From positions 310,001-374,000 of the forward strand of contig DAOMOK010000005.1 in NCBI GenBank assembly GCA_035444285.1: DNA of 64,000 bases, read 5' to 3'. The translations under genes were made by a program, and so were the position numbers. Shown here one piece after another: positions 32,308-41,352 of this stretch. How positions within the stretch are numbered: position 1 is the stretch's first letter; each line of letters opens with the position of its first letter. The notes beneath the pieces were generated by a model. The model ran no database searches and was not told the origin of the DNA. It saw only the letters and a list, made by a program, of their open reading frames with translations. The DNA comes from CAADGU01 sp035444285 (GTDB taxonomy: Bacteria; Chloroflexota; Anaerolineae; Promineifilales; Promineifilaceae).

Positions 32308-33729
32308 ATGATGACCTTAACACCCACCCTGGAATTGACAGGTGCGATGGATGATGTAAACGAACTGGCACAGGCCCTACAAGGCCAGCTTATTCGCCCC
32401 GGCGACATGGAATATGACGAAGCCCGCGCCGTGTGGAACGGCATGATTGACAAATACCCGGCTCTGATCGCCCGCTGTGAGACGACTCAGGATGTGGTCA
32501 CGGCCGTGACCTTTGCCCGCCAACACGATCTGCTGCTCTCTGTGCGTGGCGGCGGCCATAATGTGGCCGGGCACGCTACCAACGACGGCGGTCTGGTCCT
32601 TGACCTGTCGCCCATGAAGCAGGTGGTGGTAGACCCGGAACGGCGCACCGTGCGCGTGGGCGGCGGCGTGACCCTGGGTGAACTGGACGCGGCTACGCAG
32701 CAGTACGGCCTGGCCGTGCCCACCGGCGTCGTGTCCGAGACGGGCATCGCCGGGCTGACGTTGGGCGGTGGTTTTGGCTGGATGCGCAACAAATATGGTC
32801 TGACCTGTGACAATTTACTGTCGGCGGAAGTGGTGTTGGCTAACGGCCGTGTCCTGCACGCCAGCGAATATGAAAACAGCGACCTCTTCTGGGGTCTGCG
32901 CGGCGGCGGCGGTAACTTTGGCGTTGTCACCGAATTTGAATTCCAGGCCTACCCGTTGGGGCCGGAAGTGATGCAGATCGCCGTCTTCCACGATGGCGAA
33001 GCCATGGCCGAGGTGCTGCGCGCTTTCCGCGATTTCTGCATCACCGCCCCGGACGAAATTAGCCTGCTGGCTGCCTGCGGCGTTTTCCCGCCAGGGGCGG
33101 AGATATTCCCGGAAGAGCTGCACGGCCGTCACTTTGTGGCTCTCATCGGCGTCTACATCGGCGATGTGGCTGAAGGCGAGCGCATCTTGCAGCCGCTGCG
33201 CGACTTTCGCTCACCGCTGTTTGACGCCAGCAGCCGCCTGCCTTACGTCACTGCCCAAACCTTCTTCGACGAAGATTACCCGGCAGGCGAGATGCGCTAC
33301 TACTGGAAGTCGCTCAACCTGACGACGCTGGACGACACGGCCATTGACATTCTGGTGGAACAGGCCCGCCGCCAGCCGTCGGCGCACAGCACCACCGACA
33401 TCTGGTACAACGGCGGCGCGATTCAACGGATGGATGATGAGGCCATGGCTTTTCACGGCCGTCATGTCAACTTTGTCATCAACCCGGAGGCGAACTGGGA
33501 ACACCCGGCAGAAGACGCCGAGAATATCGCCTGGGTGCGTGACTTTCTGGCGGCGATGCAGCCCTACTCCGATGGCAGCCGCTACCTGAACTTCCCCGGC
33601 TTCCAGGAAGAAGGCGATGCCATGATGCGCGCCGCCTTCGCCGGCAAGTATGACAAACTGGCATGGCTGAAACGGAAATATGACCCGACGAATTTGTTTA
33701 GCTTGAATCAGAATATCAAGCCGGGTTGA
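32308..33729 (+). CDS. FAD-linked oxidoreductase of the PCMH/berberine-bridge type
   Basis: A 473-residue flavoprotein from the Met at 32308 (CCGGAGG 7 nt upstream). The FAD domain includes RGGGHNVAGHATNDGGLVLDLS; His84 is the expected 8-alpha-histidyl attachment site. GIAGLTLGGGFGWMRNKYGLTCDNLLSAEVV follows. The C-terminus has the BBE-domain ending YDPTNLFSLNQNIKP. The second flavin-linking Cys of bicovalent members should lie before GGGFG and is not present. Such enzymes oxidise sugars, alcohols or polyketide/alkaloid-like substrates with O2; the substrate is unknown. No signal peptide is present. The stop abuts a heptamer array. Confidence 0.92.
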   Translation: MMTLTPTLELTGAMDDVNELAQALQGQLIRPGDMEYDEARAVWNGMIDKYPALIARCETTQDVVTAVTFARQHDLLLSVRGGGHNVAGHATNDGGLVLDLSPMKQVVVDPERRTVRVGGGVTLGELDAATQQYGLAVPTGVVSETGIAGLTLGGGFGWMRNKYGLTCDNLLSAEVVLANGRVLHASEYENSDLFWGLRGGGGNFGVVTEFEFQAYPLGPEVMQIAVFHDGEAMAEVLRAFRDFCITAPDEISLLAACGVFPPGAEIFPEELHGRHFVALIGVYIGDVAEGERILQPLRDFRSPLFDASSRLPYVTAQTFFDEDYPAGEMRYYWKSLNLTTLDDTAIDILVEQARRQPSAHSTTDIWYNGGAIQRMDDEAMAFHGRHVNFVINPEANWEHPAEDAENIAWVRDFLAAMQPYSDGSRYLNFPGFQEEGDAMMRAAFAGKYDKLAWLKRKYDPTNLFSLNQNIKPG

Positions 33730-33808
33730 TACGGTAATTGGTAATCCGTAATCGGTAATCCGTAACCGGTAATCGGTGGTGCATATGACGCTACCGATTA
33801 CCGGTTTT
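33727..33808. repeat. Heptamer array with terminator-like hairpin after the FAD oxidase gene
   Basis: Units GGTAATT, GGTAATC, CGTAATC, GGTAATC, CGTAACC, GGTAATC begin right after the TGA. ACCGGTAATCGGT near 33766 then pairs with ACCGATTACCGGT ending near 33804 and is followed by TTTTG, so this array doubles as a terminator. Confidence 0.8.
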
Positions 33809-33927
33809 GTTGTTTTTTTGAAAATGCAGAGCGCGTAGGTGGGTCGTGGTTCAACCGTTTGCGATTGTCCGTTGTTAGTTATCGGTAACTTCTGCATACT
33901 TTCAGTAAGCTGGAAAGGAGGAAGAGC

Positions 33928-35334
33928 ATGTTCACCACACAAACGAAAATCATCGGGTTGCTACTTATTTTGCTGATATTGGGGGCCTGTACGCCAGATA
34001 TAGCCGTACCCGCCACCCTTCCCCCCACGCGCACCGTGGGAGCGACGGAGACGGGGACGGCCGTAGCGCAGGTCTTGGTCACGGCCGTGCCTACTTTTTC
34101 CCCAACGCCTGCCCCCACCGAAACACAAATACCCACCAATACCCCTAGTCCAACGCCCATCCCTTCCCTAACACCGACCCCCGGCCCGTCATTTGCTTAC
34201 TGGTATTCGCAAAATGGCAATGTGTACCGTTACAACTTTCAGAACTGGACGGCCGAAGATATGCCCCCAGAGAATCCTTTCTTTACAGGGAAGGCCAAAA
34301 TAAGCAGCACCGGGCAGTGGTTAGCTTACCGAAACGATGAAGGGCTTTACTATGCCAATCTCTCAAATGGCGAAGCTACTTTGTTGAGCGCTGAAGAGGG
34401 AGAAATTGGGCCTGATGTCTTTGTGTTTAGCCCAGACGGACAAAAGATAGCCTTTCGGGATAATGAGGGTCTAAAAATCGTTGACTTAAACACAAATCAG
34501 CCCTTATCTGTATGGCAAAATGATCTTGAGGGGATATATGATGGGTCACTCGATATAACAATCTATAATCCACTCAATTGGTCACCGGATCAAAACTGGT
34601 TACTTCTCTGGATAGGCAAATGGGAAGGGGGATGGTTGGCGATTGGTTCTCCAGCATCAAAAGACATTTACTTTCTGTCAGGCTGTTACCCTGACACAAG
34701 TTGGTCTCCAGATACTGTTGAGTTTGCAATGGTTGTCAGATATGACGCATATCAGGGATGTGGAGGTGTAAATGATGGTGTTTATGTTGTATCATTGGCA
34801 GAGACCATACCATCTGAGCAACTGATGTATACAGACCCCACCTTCGCGCCATCTAATGGGTTAAATGGGGCAGCTTCCGTTGCATGGTCGCCAGATAACC
34901 AATGGATAATGTTTGTGCATGAAAGCGAAATCGCCCCTCAAGCACAATTGTTGTTAACGACATCAGATGGGAGTGAAATCAAAGTTCTGACAGAGGTGGC
35001 AAACGGCCGTATCCTCACCCCCATTTGGTCGCCAGACAGTAACACCATTTATTGTGTGGTTGTTGAATCAACAGGCAGCCATTCTGTTTACGAAATAAAC
35101 CCTGTCAGCCTGGGAAAAAGAAATATCTATAATGTATCCGAAGACGACGAGATTCTTGATATTTCACCCGATGGACAATGGTTAGTATTGGGTGCCCGTT
35201 ATTATCACGATAACTACACCAACTATAACAACCAGACAACGATTCTTAATGTAGTTACCGGCGAAACCGTAAAAATTGGAACAGGGCACACCAGTATGAA
35301 GATTATTCCTATCGGCTGGCAACCATTGCCGTAA
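33928..35334 (+). CDS. Beta-propeller (TolB/WD40-like) lipoprotein, copy 1
   Basis: A 468-residue lipoprotein with lipobox LGAC (Cys21). A Thr/Pro-rich stalk (~25-90; PTFSPTPAPTETQIPTNTPSPTP) is followed by repeated blade motifs: STGQWLAYRNDEGLYYANL, FSPDGQKIAFRDNEGLKIVDL, WSPDQNWLLL, WSPDTVEFAM, WSPDNQWIMFV, WSPDSNTIYCVV and SPDGQWLVLG. These are TolB/DPP-type propeller repeats, probably forming one propeller outside the membrane. It is a paralogue of the protein at 36331-37725, sharing the signal, stalk start (VPATLPPTRTV.ATETGTAVA) and the ~100-bp leader. Function unknown; protein or glycan binding is likely. GGAAAGGAGG precedes the start. Confidence 0.85.
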   Translation: MFTTQTKIIGLLLILLILGACTPDIAVPATLPPTRTVGATETGTAVAQVLVTAVPTFSPTPAPTETQIPTNTPSPTPIPSLTPTPGPSFAYWYSQNGNVYRYNFQNWTAEDMPPENPFFTGKAKISSTGQWLAYRNDEGLYYANLSNGEATLLSAEEGEIGPDVFVFSPDGQKIAFRDNEGLKIVDLNTNQPLSVWQNDLEGIYDGSLDITIYNPLNWSPDQNWLLLWIGKWEGGWLAIGSPASKDIYFLSGCYPDTSWSPDTVEFAMVVRYDAYQGCGGVNDGVYVVSLAETIPSEQLMYTDPTFAPSNGLNGAASVAWSPDNQWIMFVHESEIAPQAQLLLTTSDGSEIKVLTEVANGRILTPIWSPDSNTIYCVVVESTGSHSVYEINPVSLGKRNIYNVSEDDEILDISPDGQWLVLGARYYHDNYTNYNNQTTILNVVTGETVKIGTGHTSMKIIPIGWQPLP

Positions 35335-35371
35335 CTCCCTTCACAAAAACTCTGCCCGCTTTACCCATATA

Positions 35372-35459
35372 CGAAGGCAAAAACCAGGCAGAGGGCGAAG
35401 CAGCCAGGGCAAAGGGGTTTCTGTGTGGCAGAGATATTACCCGGTTGCCTCGCCCCTAC
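35372..35459. repeat. Partly degenerate palindromic repeat, GGTTGCCTCGCCCCTAC family
   Basis: Its right end (CCCGGTTGCCTCGCCCCTAC) and centre (AAAGGGGTTTCTGTGTGGCAGAG) match the copy at 37749-37834 closely, while the left arm is degenerate. The surrounding 35335-35605 spacer holds nothing else except the promoter region of the next two genes. Confidence 0.75.
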
Positions 35460-35605
35460 GAGAATTGGTTAATCGGCGCAGGCTTCCACCAACAAGTAGA
35501 TGCAAAAGAGTGTCTGGCGTTAGTTGTGACTGAAAATTGCCTTGACACTGACCGAACCTGTTCCGTAGAATTGAAACGAATCAGCAACCACTTTGGAGAG
35601 TATTC

Positions 35606-35815
35606 ATGTTGTTAACAGATATTACCGAAGAAATTAAAGCTTTACCGCGATTCGAGAAGCTACAGCTCATTGAGGCTATCTCCAAGATGCTCTTGGAGGA
35701 GGAAAATCCGGCACGATATTTTGCGGCCGAGGCTGTTTATCCTGTTTTTACGCCCGACAACCAGGAAAAAGCCGCTATGCAATTGCAGCAGTTCTTAAAG
35801 CAAAATCTGTCATGA
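35606..35815 (+). CDS. Small antitoxin-like protein preceding a retropepsin-like protein
   Basis: A 69-residue acidic/helical protein (ITEEIKALPRFEKLQLIEAISKMLLEEENPARYF...AAMQLQQFLKQ). The opening resembles small helical antitoxin-like proteins that sit before PIN, MazF or aspartyl-protease-like genes. It is translationally coupled to the next gene by a 4-bp ATGA overlap, and GGAGAG precedes its start. The antitoxin role is an inference from size and arrangement. Confidence 0.65.
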   Translation: MLLTDITEEIKALPRFEKLQLIEAISKMLLEEENPARYFAAEAVYPVFTPDNQEKAAMQLQQFLKQNLS

Positions 35816-36225
35816 GCAGCCAGCGGTTTTCTTACACACCCCATCCGCAATTTCCGGTAGGAATACCCCTTCTCAACCTCCAACTCACACATAATGCTAC
35901 GGCCGTAACCGTAATGGCCGTTGTGGACTCCGGCGCCGCTTTGAACATTTTGCCTTATGACGTTGGCAAATCGTTGAATCTTGACTGGGATAGTCAGACC
36001 TACCCTCTCGACTTAGGTGGAATTCTGGTTGGTACACCGGCTTATGCTGTTTTGCTCCAAGCAGAACTTACTGATTTCCCCCCTGTCAAACTGGCCTTTG
36101 CCTGGATCAGTAAACCCAGCACAGAAGTGCGTGTTCTATTAGGCCAGGTCAATTTCTTTCAGGAATTTGATGTCCACTTCTATGGGAGCCAAAAAGCGTT
36201 TGAAATTGCTCTTAAAACTGCATGA
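35812..36225 (+). CDS. Retropepsin-like aspartyl protease family protein
   Basis: A 137-residue protein. VMAVVDSGAALNILPYDVGKSL (Asp39-Ser40-Gly41) matches the catalytic D-(S/T)-G loop and following helix of single-domain retroviral-type proteases, and VRVLLGQVNFFQEFDVHFY matches the second conserved strand (LLGxxxF). Retropepsins act as dimers. Bacterial examples of this short type are largely uncharacterised. It is coupled to the small upstream gene and lies between two duplicated lipoprotein genes, suggesting insertion into that locus. Confidence 0.78.
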   Translation: MSSQRFSYTPHPQFPVGIPLLNLQLTHNATAVTVMAVVDSGAALNILPYDVGKSLNLDWDSQTYPLDLGGILVGTPAYAVLLQAELTDFPPVKLAFAWISKPSTEVRVLLGQVNFFQEFDVHFYGSQKAFEIALKTA

Positions 36226-36330
36226 GGCGCAGCGGACGTAGGTCAGTCGTGGTTGAGCCGTTTGCGTCTGGCTGTTGCCGAGCGTCCGGAACTTCTGCAT
36301 ACTTTTGGTAAGCGGGAAAGGAGGCAGAGC

Positions 36331-37725
36331 ATGATGACCGCAAAAGCAAATATTCTGGGATTGTTGTTGGTTTCATTGATATTGGGGGCCTGTACAGCGG
36401 AGGCCATTGTCCCCGCCACCCTTCCCCCCACGCGCACCGTGAGAGCAACGGAAACGGGTACGGCCGTAGCGGAAATTTTGGTTACGGCCGTGCCTATCAC
36501 CGCCACACCCACGACTACTGCTGCTACCACACGTGATCCGAACCAGACCACAGATTTGCAGACCCTCGAACGCGCACCATCCACACCTGCGCCTACAAAC
36601 ACACCACGCCCAACCTTTACCCCTTCTCCAACACCCACGCCAGTATTTCTTGATTTACCCGAATGGGTAGCTGCCCCTGCTGTGAATGTCTTGCTTCTTG
36701 GAAATTACGATGACAATAAAACTATCACGCTATTCAATGCAGATACCGGGGAGCAGTTTGAAATCCACGTAGAGGTAAACGAAAATGAACTGTCACCACG
36801 ATGGCTGTGGCAAGAGGGGCATTATTTCTTAAGTCCTACGTTCCCAGAAGATGGTCAGGATGTAATTGATATTGAGACAGGGGAATTGGTGAAGTTAGCT
36901 GATGTGAATGATGATGTAAGGGTGGTTGTGTCGCCGGACGGCCGTTACGCAGCTAACATTACGCGAGAAGACAGGTTCGATATCGTAACCCTCATAGACC
37001 AGGAAACCGGTTCGGAAATAGAGTTGAGCAACCCTTTTCAGGATTCACCTCGTGATGACTACAACATTTATGCAAGAACCTATTGGTCACCAGATGGGGC
37101 ATTACTGGCTGTGGAATATGAGAAACATTACTACGACGATAACTTTGACCTTGATCTGGCTATTTATGCCCCATCTGGTGAACTTTTCCGACAATATGCG
37201 AACATGAATACATCTTCGAACGCCCCCTGGGCATCTATATTGCCCTACAGGATTTTGTTCACCGAAGGTGATAGTTATTTACCAGATAGACCATGTATTT
37301 TAGATGTCATCGAAAATACTCAAAGTTGTCTGGAAACGATAGCGGAATGGGTAGGAGACCGGTCGCTGTTGAGTTTCACCTGGTCGCCAGATGGCAGTAA
37401 GATCAGTTTTATTCACTGGAGCGAAGAGGAAGGAAATAATGGTCTTTGCTACTTCGAATTAGCAATAGAAGAGATATTTTGCCCTATCACACCTGATAAT
37501 TTGCTGGTGGAAGAACAGATGGTTCCTCGCGCTCATTTCTGGTCGCCTGACGGACGTTACCTTGTTCTGTTTTTCGATACGATTGGGCCGAGGGATGTTT
37601 TGGGTCCCCTTGGGGTAGCTGTGGTCAACAACGATGGCCAAAACTTCCAAATCTTAGGGCTAGAATTTTCCTCGTCTAGCAACAATCCCTGGCGGCCGTC
37701 CATCCCCTCCCTATCAGAAGAATAA
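36331..37725 (+). CDS. Beta-propeller (TolB/WD40-like) lipoprotein, copy 2
   Basis: A 464-residue paralogue of the 33928-35334 product, starting at the Met at 36331 after GGGAAAGGAGG. Lipobox LGAC (Cys21), a Thr/Pro stalk (~30-105), then blade motifs VSPDGRYAANI, WSPDGALLAVEYE, WSPDGSKISFIHW and WSPDGRYLVLFFD. The N-terminal 50 residues are nearly identical in pattern to copy 1, while the propeller has diverged. The leader (36229-36330) is recognisably related to the leader of copy 1, so duplication included the promoter. A palindromic repeat lies downstream, before the convergent gcvP. Confidence 0.85.
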   Translation: MMTAKANILGLLLVSLILGACTAEAIVPATLPPTRTVRATETGTAVAEILVTAVPITATPTTTAATTRDPNQTTDLQTLERAPSTPAPTNTPRPTFTPSPTPTPVFLDLPEWVAAPAVNVLLLGNYDDNKTITLFNADTGEQFEIHVEVNENELSPRWLWQEGHYFLSPTFPEDGQDVIDIETGELVKLADVNDDVRVVVSPDGRYAANITREDRFDIVTLIDQETGSEIELSNPFQDSPRDDYNIYARTYWSPDGALLAVEYEKHYYDDNFDLDLAIYAPSGELFRQYANMNTSSNAPWASILPYRILFTEGDSYLPDRPCILDVIENTQSCLETIAEWVGDRSLLSFTWSPDGSKISFIHWSEEEGNNGLCYFELAIEEIFCPITPDNLLVEEQMVPRAHFWSPDGRYLVLFFDTIGPRDVLGPLGVAVVNNDGQNFQILGLEFSSSSNNPWRPSIPSLSEE

Positions 37726-37748
37726 CATTTCCCCCAAACACCCTTGTC

Positions 37749-37834
37749 GTAGGGGCGAGGCGGTTGGGCAAGGGCGAGGCAACCGAGGCAAAGGGGTTTC
37801 TGCGTGGCAGAGGTATTACCCGGTTGCCTCGCCC
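37749..37834. repeat. Palindromic repeat, GTAGGGGCGAGGCGGTTGGG family
   Basis: GTAGGGGCGAGGCGGTTGGG at the left and ACCCGGTTGCCTCGCCC at the right, with an internal copy of GGGCGAGGCAACC. It lies between convergent genes (lipoprotein copy 2 and gcvP) and may act as a bidirectional terminator. Confidence 0.82.
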
Positions 37835-37846
37835 AAATAACAATGG

Positions 37847-40771
37847 TTAATCGGCGTAAGCCTCCACCGGCGGGCAGATGCAGAAGAGGTTGCGGTCGCC
37901 GTAGACGTTATCAATACGCCCCACGTAGGGCCAGAATTTGCGTTCACGCACCCATTCCGCCGGATACGCGGCCTGTTCACGGCCGTAAGCCCGGTTCCAA
38001 CTGTCGCTCATGATCACTTCGGCCGTGTGCGGCGCGTGCGCCAGCGGGCTGTCCTCATGGGCGATCTCCCCATTTTCCACCGCCCGAATTTCGGCGCGAA
38101 TCTGAATCATCGCCTCGCAAAAACGGTCTAGCTCCGCTTTGGATTCGCTTTCGGTCGGCTCAATCATCAACGTGCCGGGCACGGGGAAGGACATGGTGGG
38201 GGCGTGGAAGCCAAAGTCCATCAGCCGTTTGGCCACATCATCCACCGGCACCAACTCCTTAAAGTGGCGCAGGTCTACAATACATTCGTGGGCGACACGG
38301 CCGTTGGCCCCCCGATACAACACCGGGAAATGCGGCTCCAACCGTTCAGCAATGTAATTGGCGTTTAATATCGCCACCTTCGTCGCCACCGTCAGCCCCC
38401 AGCCGCCCATCATGGCAATGTAGGCGTAGGAGATGGGCAGGATGCTGGCGCTGCCCCAGGGCGCAGACGACACCGGCCCAATGGCCCGTTCACCACCCAC
38501 GCCGGGTACAACCGGATGGCCCGGCAAAAATGGGGCGATATGCGCCTTCACGCCAATTGGCCCCATACCCGGCCCGCCGCCGCCATGCGGAATGCAAAAC
38601 GTCTTATGTAAATTCAAATGGCACACATCCGCGCCAAAATCCCCCGGACGGGTCAGCCCCACCTGGGCATTCATATTCGCCCCATCCAGATACACCTGCC
38701 CGCCGTACTCATGCACAATCTGGCAGATTTCCTCAATGGCTGCTTCAAAAACGCCGTGTGTGGACGGATACGTCACCATCAGCGCGGACAGATTGGCGCT
38801 GTGTTTTTCTGCTTTGGCGCGCAGGTCGCCTACATCAATGTTGCCATCCTCGTCGCACTGCACCACCACCACTTCCATGCCCGCCAATGCCGCGCTGGCC
38901 GGATTGGTGCCGTGCGCCGAACTGGGAATGAGGCAAACGTGGCGGTGTGTATCGCCTCTGGCATGGTGGTAGGCGCGAATGACCTGCAAGCCGGTATATT
39001 CGCCCTGCGCGCCGGAATTAGGCTGCAAGGAGAAGGCGTCAAAGCCGGTAATCTCGCTCAGCCAGCTTTCCAGGCGGCGGAACAATTCCTGGTAGCCCTG
39101 GGTTTGCTCCGTCGGGGCAAAGGGGTGCAAATGGCCGAATTCGGGCAGGGTGATGGGCAGCATTTCGGCCGTGGCGTTCAGCTTCATGGTGCAGGAGCCA
39201 AGCGGGATCATGGAGTGGGTCAATGACAGGTCGCGGCTTTCCAGACGACGAATATAGCGCAGCATCTCCGTTTCCGAGAAATAGCTGTTGAAGGTGGGAT
39301 GGGTCAGAAAATCGCTGGTGCGTTGCAACCCGGTGGCGTATTCCAGCGTCACCGCGTCGGCCATCGTTTCCAGATCAAACTGGCCGGGCGCTGCGCCAAA
39401 AATTTCCAGCAGGGTGAGCAAATCAGCCTGGCGCACCGCTTCGTCCAGGCTGACGCCAATGGCGCCGTCGGCAAAGGTGCGCAGGTTGACGCGGCGTTCC
39501 AGGGCGCGGGCGCGGATTTGGGCCTGGGTGAATGGGCCACCGCTGATCTTGAGCGTGTCGAACACCGGCGTTTCGTTCAGTTCATAACCCAATTCGCGCA
39601 GACCGGCGGCAATGACCTGGGTGATCAGCCGCACGCGCCGGGCGATGCGTTTCAACCCATCGGGGCCGTGATAGACGGCATACATAGAGGCCATCACTGC
39701 CAACAAAACCTGGGCGGTACAAATGTTGCTGGTCGCTTTTTCGCGGCGGATGTGCTGCTCGCGGGTTTGCAGCGCCAGCCGGTAGCCGGGTTTGCCCTGG
39801 GCGTCTATGGAAACGCCGATCAAACGGCCGGGCATGATGCGTTTGTGCTCATCTTTGGTAGCCATGAAGGCGGCATGGGGGCCGCCGTAACCCATGGGCA
39901 CACCAAACCGTTGTGAGTTGCCTACGACCACATCCGCGCCCATTTCGCCGGGTGGCCGCAGCAGCACCAGCGCCAGCAAATCGGCGGCAACAACAGCCAA
40001 TGCACCGTGTTCGTGTGCTTTCTGAATGAATGGCTCGTAGTCAAGGATGTCGCCGGTAGTGGCCGGGTATTGCAGCAGCACGCCAAAGGTAGGCTGGCTG
40101 AAGTCATAGGTGGTATGGTCGCCAACGATGACCTGGTAGCCCAGCGGTTCGGCGCGGGTTTGCACCACGGCGATGGTTTGCGGGTGGCACAGTTCGGAGA
40201 CGAAAAAGGTGTTGGCTTTGCTGCTGCGGGGCATGGCGCGCTGGCAGAGGGTCATGGCTTCGGCAGCGGCGGTGCCTTCGTCCAGCAGAGAGGCGTTGGC
40301 GATCTCCATGCCGGTGAGGTCGGTGATCACGGTCTGGAAGTTGATCAGCGCTTCCAGCCGTCCCTGGGCAATTTCGGGCTGGTAGGGGGTGTATTGGGTG
40401 TACCAGCCGGGATTTTCCAGGATGTTGCGCTGGATGACGGGCGGGGTGATGGTGTCGGCGTAGCCCATGCCGATGAAGGAGCGGTAGACCTGGTTTTGGT
40501 CGGCCAGGGCGCGTAGTTCGTCGAGCACGGCCGTTTCACTGCGCGGCCGTTCCAAATTCAACTCCCCTTTCATGCGGATGTTGGCGGGCACGGCCTGGTC
40601 TATCAACTCATCCAGCGATTGCAGGCCCAGGAAGTGCAGCATTTCCGTCACCTCTTTGCTGCGTGGGCCGAGATGTCGCTTGACAAAACGGTCGGCGGGG
40701 CGGAGCAGGTCGTGGTTGGGCACGGCCGTATGTCCGTTCTCACCGGCTTCGATTATTTCGTGGGTTGTCAT
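37847..40771 (-). CDS. gcvP: Glycine dehydrogenase (decarboxylating), P-protein of the glycine cleavage system
   Basis: 974 residues from MTTHEIIEAGENG (GGAGG 6 nt upstream). This is the full-length single-chain P-protein, rather than the split P1/P2 form. It decarboxylates glycine with PLP and passes the aminomethyl group to the lipoyl arm of H-protein. The PLP lysine is in VCHLNLHKTFCIPHGGGGPG (about two thirds in). The N-terminal half shows FIGMGYADTITPPVIQRNILENPGWYTQYTPYQPEIAQGRLEALINFQ, a hallmark of the family. It is downstream of gcvH in the same operon behind a tandem glycine riboswitch. The T-protein gene is not in the window. Confidence 0.98.
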   Translation of the reverse strand: MTTHEIIEAGENGHTAVPNHDLLRPADRFVKRHLGPRSKEVTEMLHFLGLQSLDELIDQAVPANIRMKGELNLERPRSETAVLDELRALADQNQVYRSFIGMGYADTITPPVIQRNILENPGWYTQYTPYQPEIAQGRLEALINFQTVITDLTGMEIANASLLDEGTAAAEAMTLCQRAMPRSSKANTFFVSELCHPQTIAVVQTRAEPLGYQVIVGDHTTYDFSQPTFGVLLQYPATTGDILDYEPFIQKAHEHGALAVVAADLLALVLLRPPGEMGADVVVGNSQRFGVPMGYGGPHAAFMATKDEHKRIMPGRLIGVSIDAQGKPGYRLALQTREQHIRREKATSNICTAQVLLAVMASMYAVYHGPDGLKRIARRVRLITQVIAAGLRELGYELNETPVFDTLKISGGPFTQAQIRARALERRVNLRTFADGAIGVSLDEAVRQADLLTLLEIFGAAPGQFDLETMADAVTLEYATGLQRTSDFLTHPTFNSYFSETEMLRYIRRLESRDLSLTHSMIPLGSCTMKLNATAEMLPITLPEFGHLHPFAPTEQTQGYQELFRRLESWLSEITGFDAFSLQPNSGAQGEYTGLQVIRAYHHARGDTHRHVCLIPSSAHGTNPASAALAGMEVVVVQCDEDGNIDVGDLRAKAEKHSANLSALMVTYPSTHGVFEAAIEEICQIVHEYGGQVYLDGANMNAQVGLTRPGDFGADVCHLNLHKTFCIPHGGGGPGMGPIGVKAHIAPFLPGHPVVPGVGGERAIGPVSSAPWGSASILPISYAYIAMMGGWGLTVATKVAILNANYIAERLEPHFPVLYRGANGRVAHECIVDLRHFKELVPVDDVAKRLMDFGFHAPTMSFPVPGTLMIEPTESESKAELDRFCEAMIQIRAEIRAVENGEIAHEDSPLAHAPHTAEVIMSDSWNRAYGREQAAYPAEWVRERKFWPYVGRIDNVYGDRNLFCICPPVEAYAD

Positions 40772-40790
40772 GGGTTTCCTCCAGTAGGGA

Positions 40791-40868
40791 AAAGTGAGCA
40801 GTAAGCAGTGGGCAGTGAGCAGTAAGGTTCTACTGCCCACTGCTTACTGCTCACTGCTTACTGCTTAC
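40791..40868. repeat. Heptamer array (AGCAGTA/AGCAGTG type) between gcvH and gcvP
   Basis: Units GTAAGCA, GTGAGCA, GTGGGCA in register. The left half is the reverse complement of the right half (CACTGCTTACTGC), giving a long stem. The gcvH TAA is inside the array. It lies inside the operon, so it may be a processing or partial termination site rather than a full terminator. Confidence 0.85.
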
Positions 40869-41254
40869 TCTCTATCCGCCAGGAACTTCTCATAGGCGGG
40901 TGCGTCCATCAGGGCGTCTACGTCGGCCATGCTGTCCGGGCGGACGCGGATCATCCAGGCGTCGCCGTAGGGATCACTGTTGACGAGTTCGGGGGTATCA
41001 ATGAGGGGGGTGTTCACGGCCGTGACTTCCCCACCAATGGGCATCAGCAAGTCGGCGGCGGCTTTCACCGATTCGACCACACCAAAGGCGTCGCCCGCGC
41101 CGAAGGTGTCGCCCACATCGGGCAGTTGCAGGTAAACGATGTCAGATAACGAATCCTGGGCATGGTCGGTAATGCCAATGACCACTTCGTCACCTTCCAC
41201 GCGCACCCATTCATCATCATTGGAATAACGGTAATTTGCAGGGATTTTGGACAT
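40865..41254 (-). CDS. gcvH: Glycine cleavage system H-protein
   Basis: 129 residues from MSKIPANYRYSNDDEWVRVEGDEVVIGITDHAQDSLSDIVYLQLPDVGD; the frame is open further upstream, but this is the canonical start. FGVVESVKAAADLLMPIGGEV carries the lipoylated Lys64. It shuttles the aminomethyl intermediate between the P-, T- and L-proteins. It is the first gene after the glycine riboswitch. A palindromic repeat lies between the riboswitch terminator and its start. The stop codon lies in a heptamer array. Confidence 0.98.
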   Translation of the reverse strand: MSKIPANYRYSNDDEWVRVEGDEVVIGITDHAQDSLSDIVYLQLPDVGDTFGAGDAFGVVESVKAAADLLMPIGGEVTAVNTPLIDTPELVNSDPYGDAWMIRVRPDSMADVDALMDAPAYEKFLADRE

Positions 41255-41273
41255 GATTTTCACTCCTTGATTG

Positions 41274-41344
41274 GTACGGGCCAGCCAGATGGGAGACGAT
41301 TTGTCTTGCTGGAAAAGTCTATACCCATCTGCCTCGCCCCTACG
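41274..41344. repeat. Palindromic repeat, GTACGGGCCAGCCAGATGGG variant of the GGGCGAGGC family
   Basis: ACGGGCCAGCCAGATGGG at one end, CCCATCTGCCTCGCCCCTACG at the other, with a centre similar to the copy at 58096 (TTGTCTTGC). It occupies the gcvH leader between the riboswitch terminator and the RBS, ending 19 bp from the start codon. Confidence 0.78.
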
Positions 41345-41352
41345 GTGGAAAT

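Noticed and set aside
32800..32820. Cys in GLTCDNL of the FAD oxidoreductase as a second covalent flavin link
   Set aside because: In bicovalent BBE-type enzymes the Cys lies before the GGGxG stretch. Here that position is not Cys, so only the His link is proposed.
40772..40840. Longer N-terminus for GcvP (MGSRTLLLTAHCLLLTFPYW...), which would look like a signal peptide
   Set aside because: That stretch is encoded by the heptamer array between gcvH and gcvP. The internal Met at 40771 has a good GGAGG and the family's usual start.
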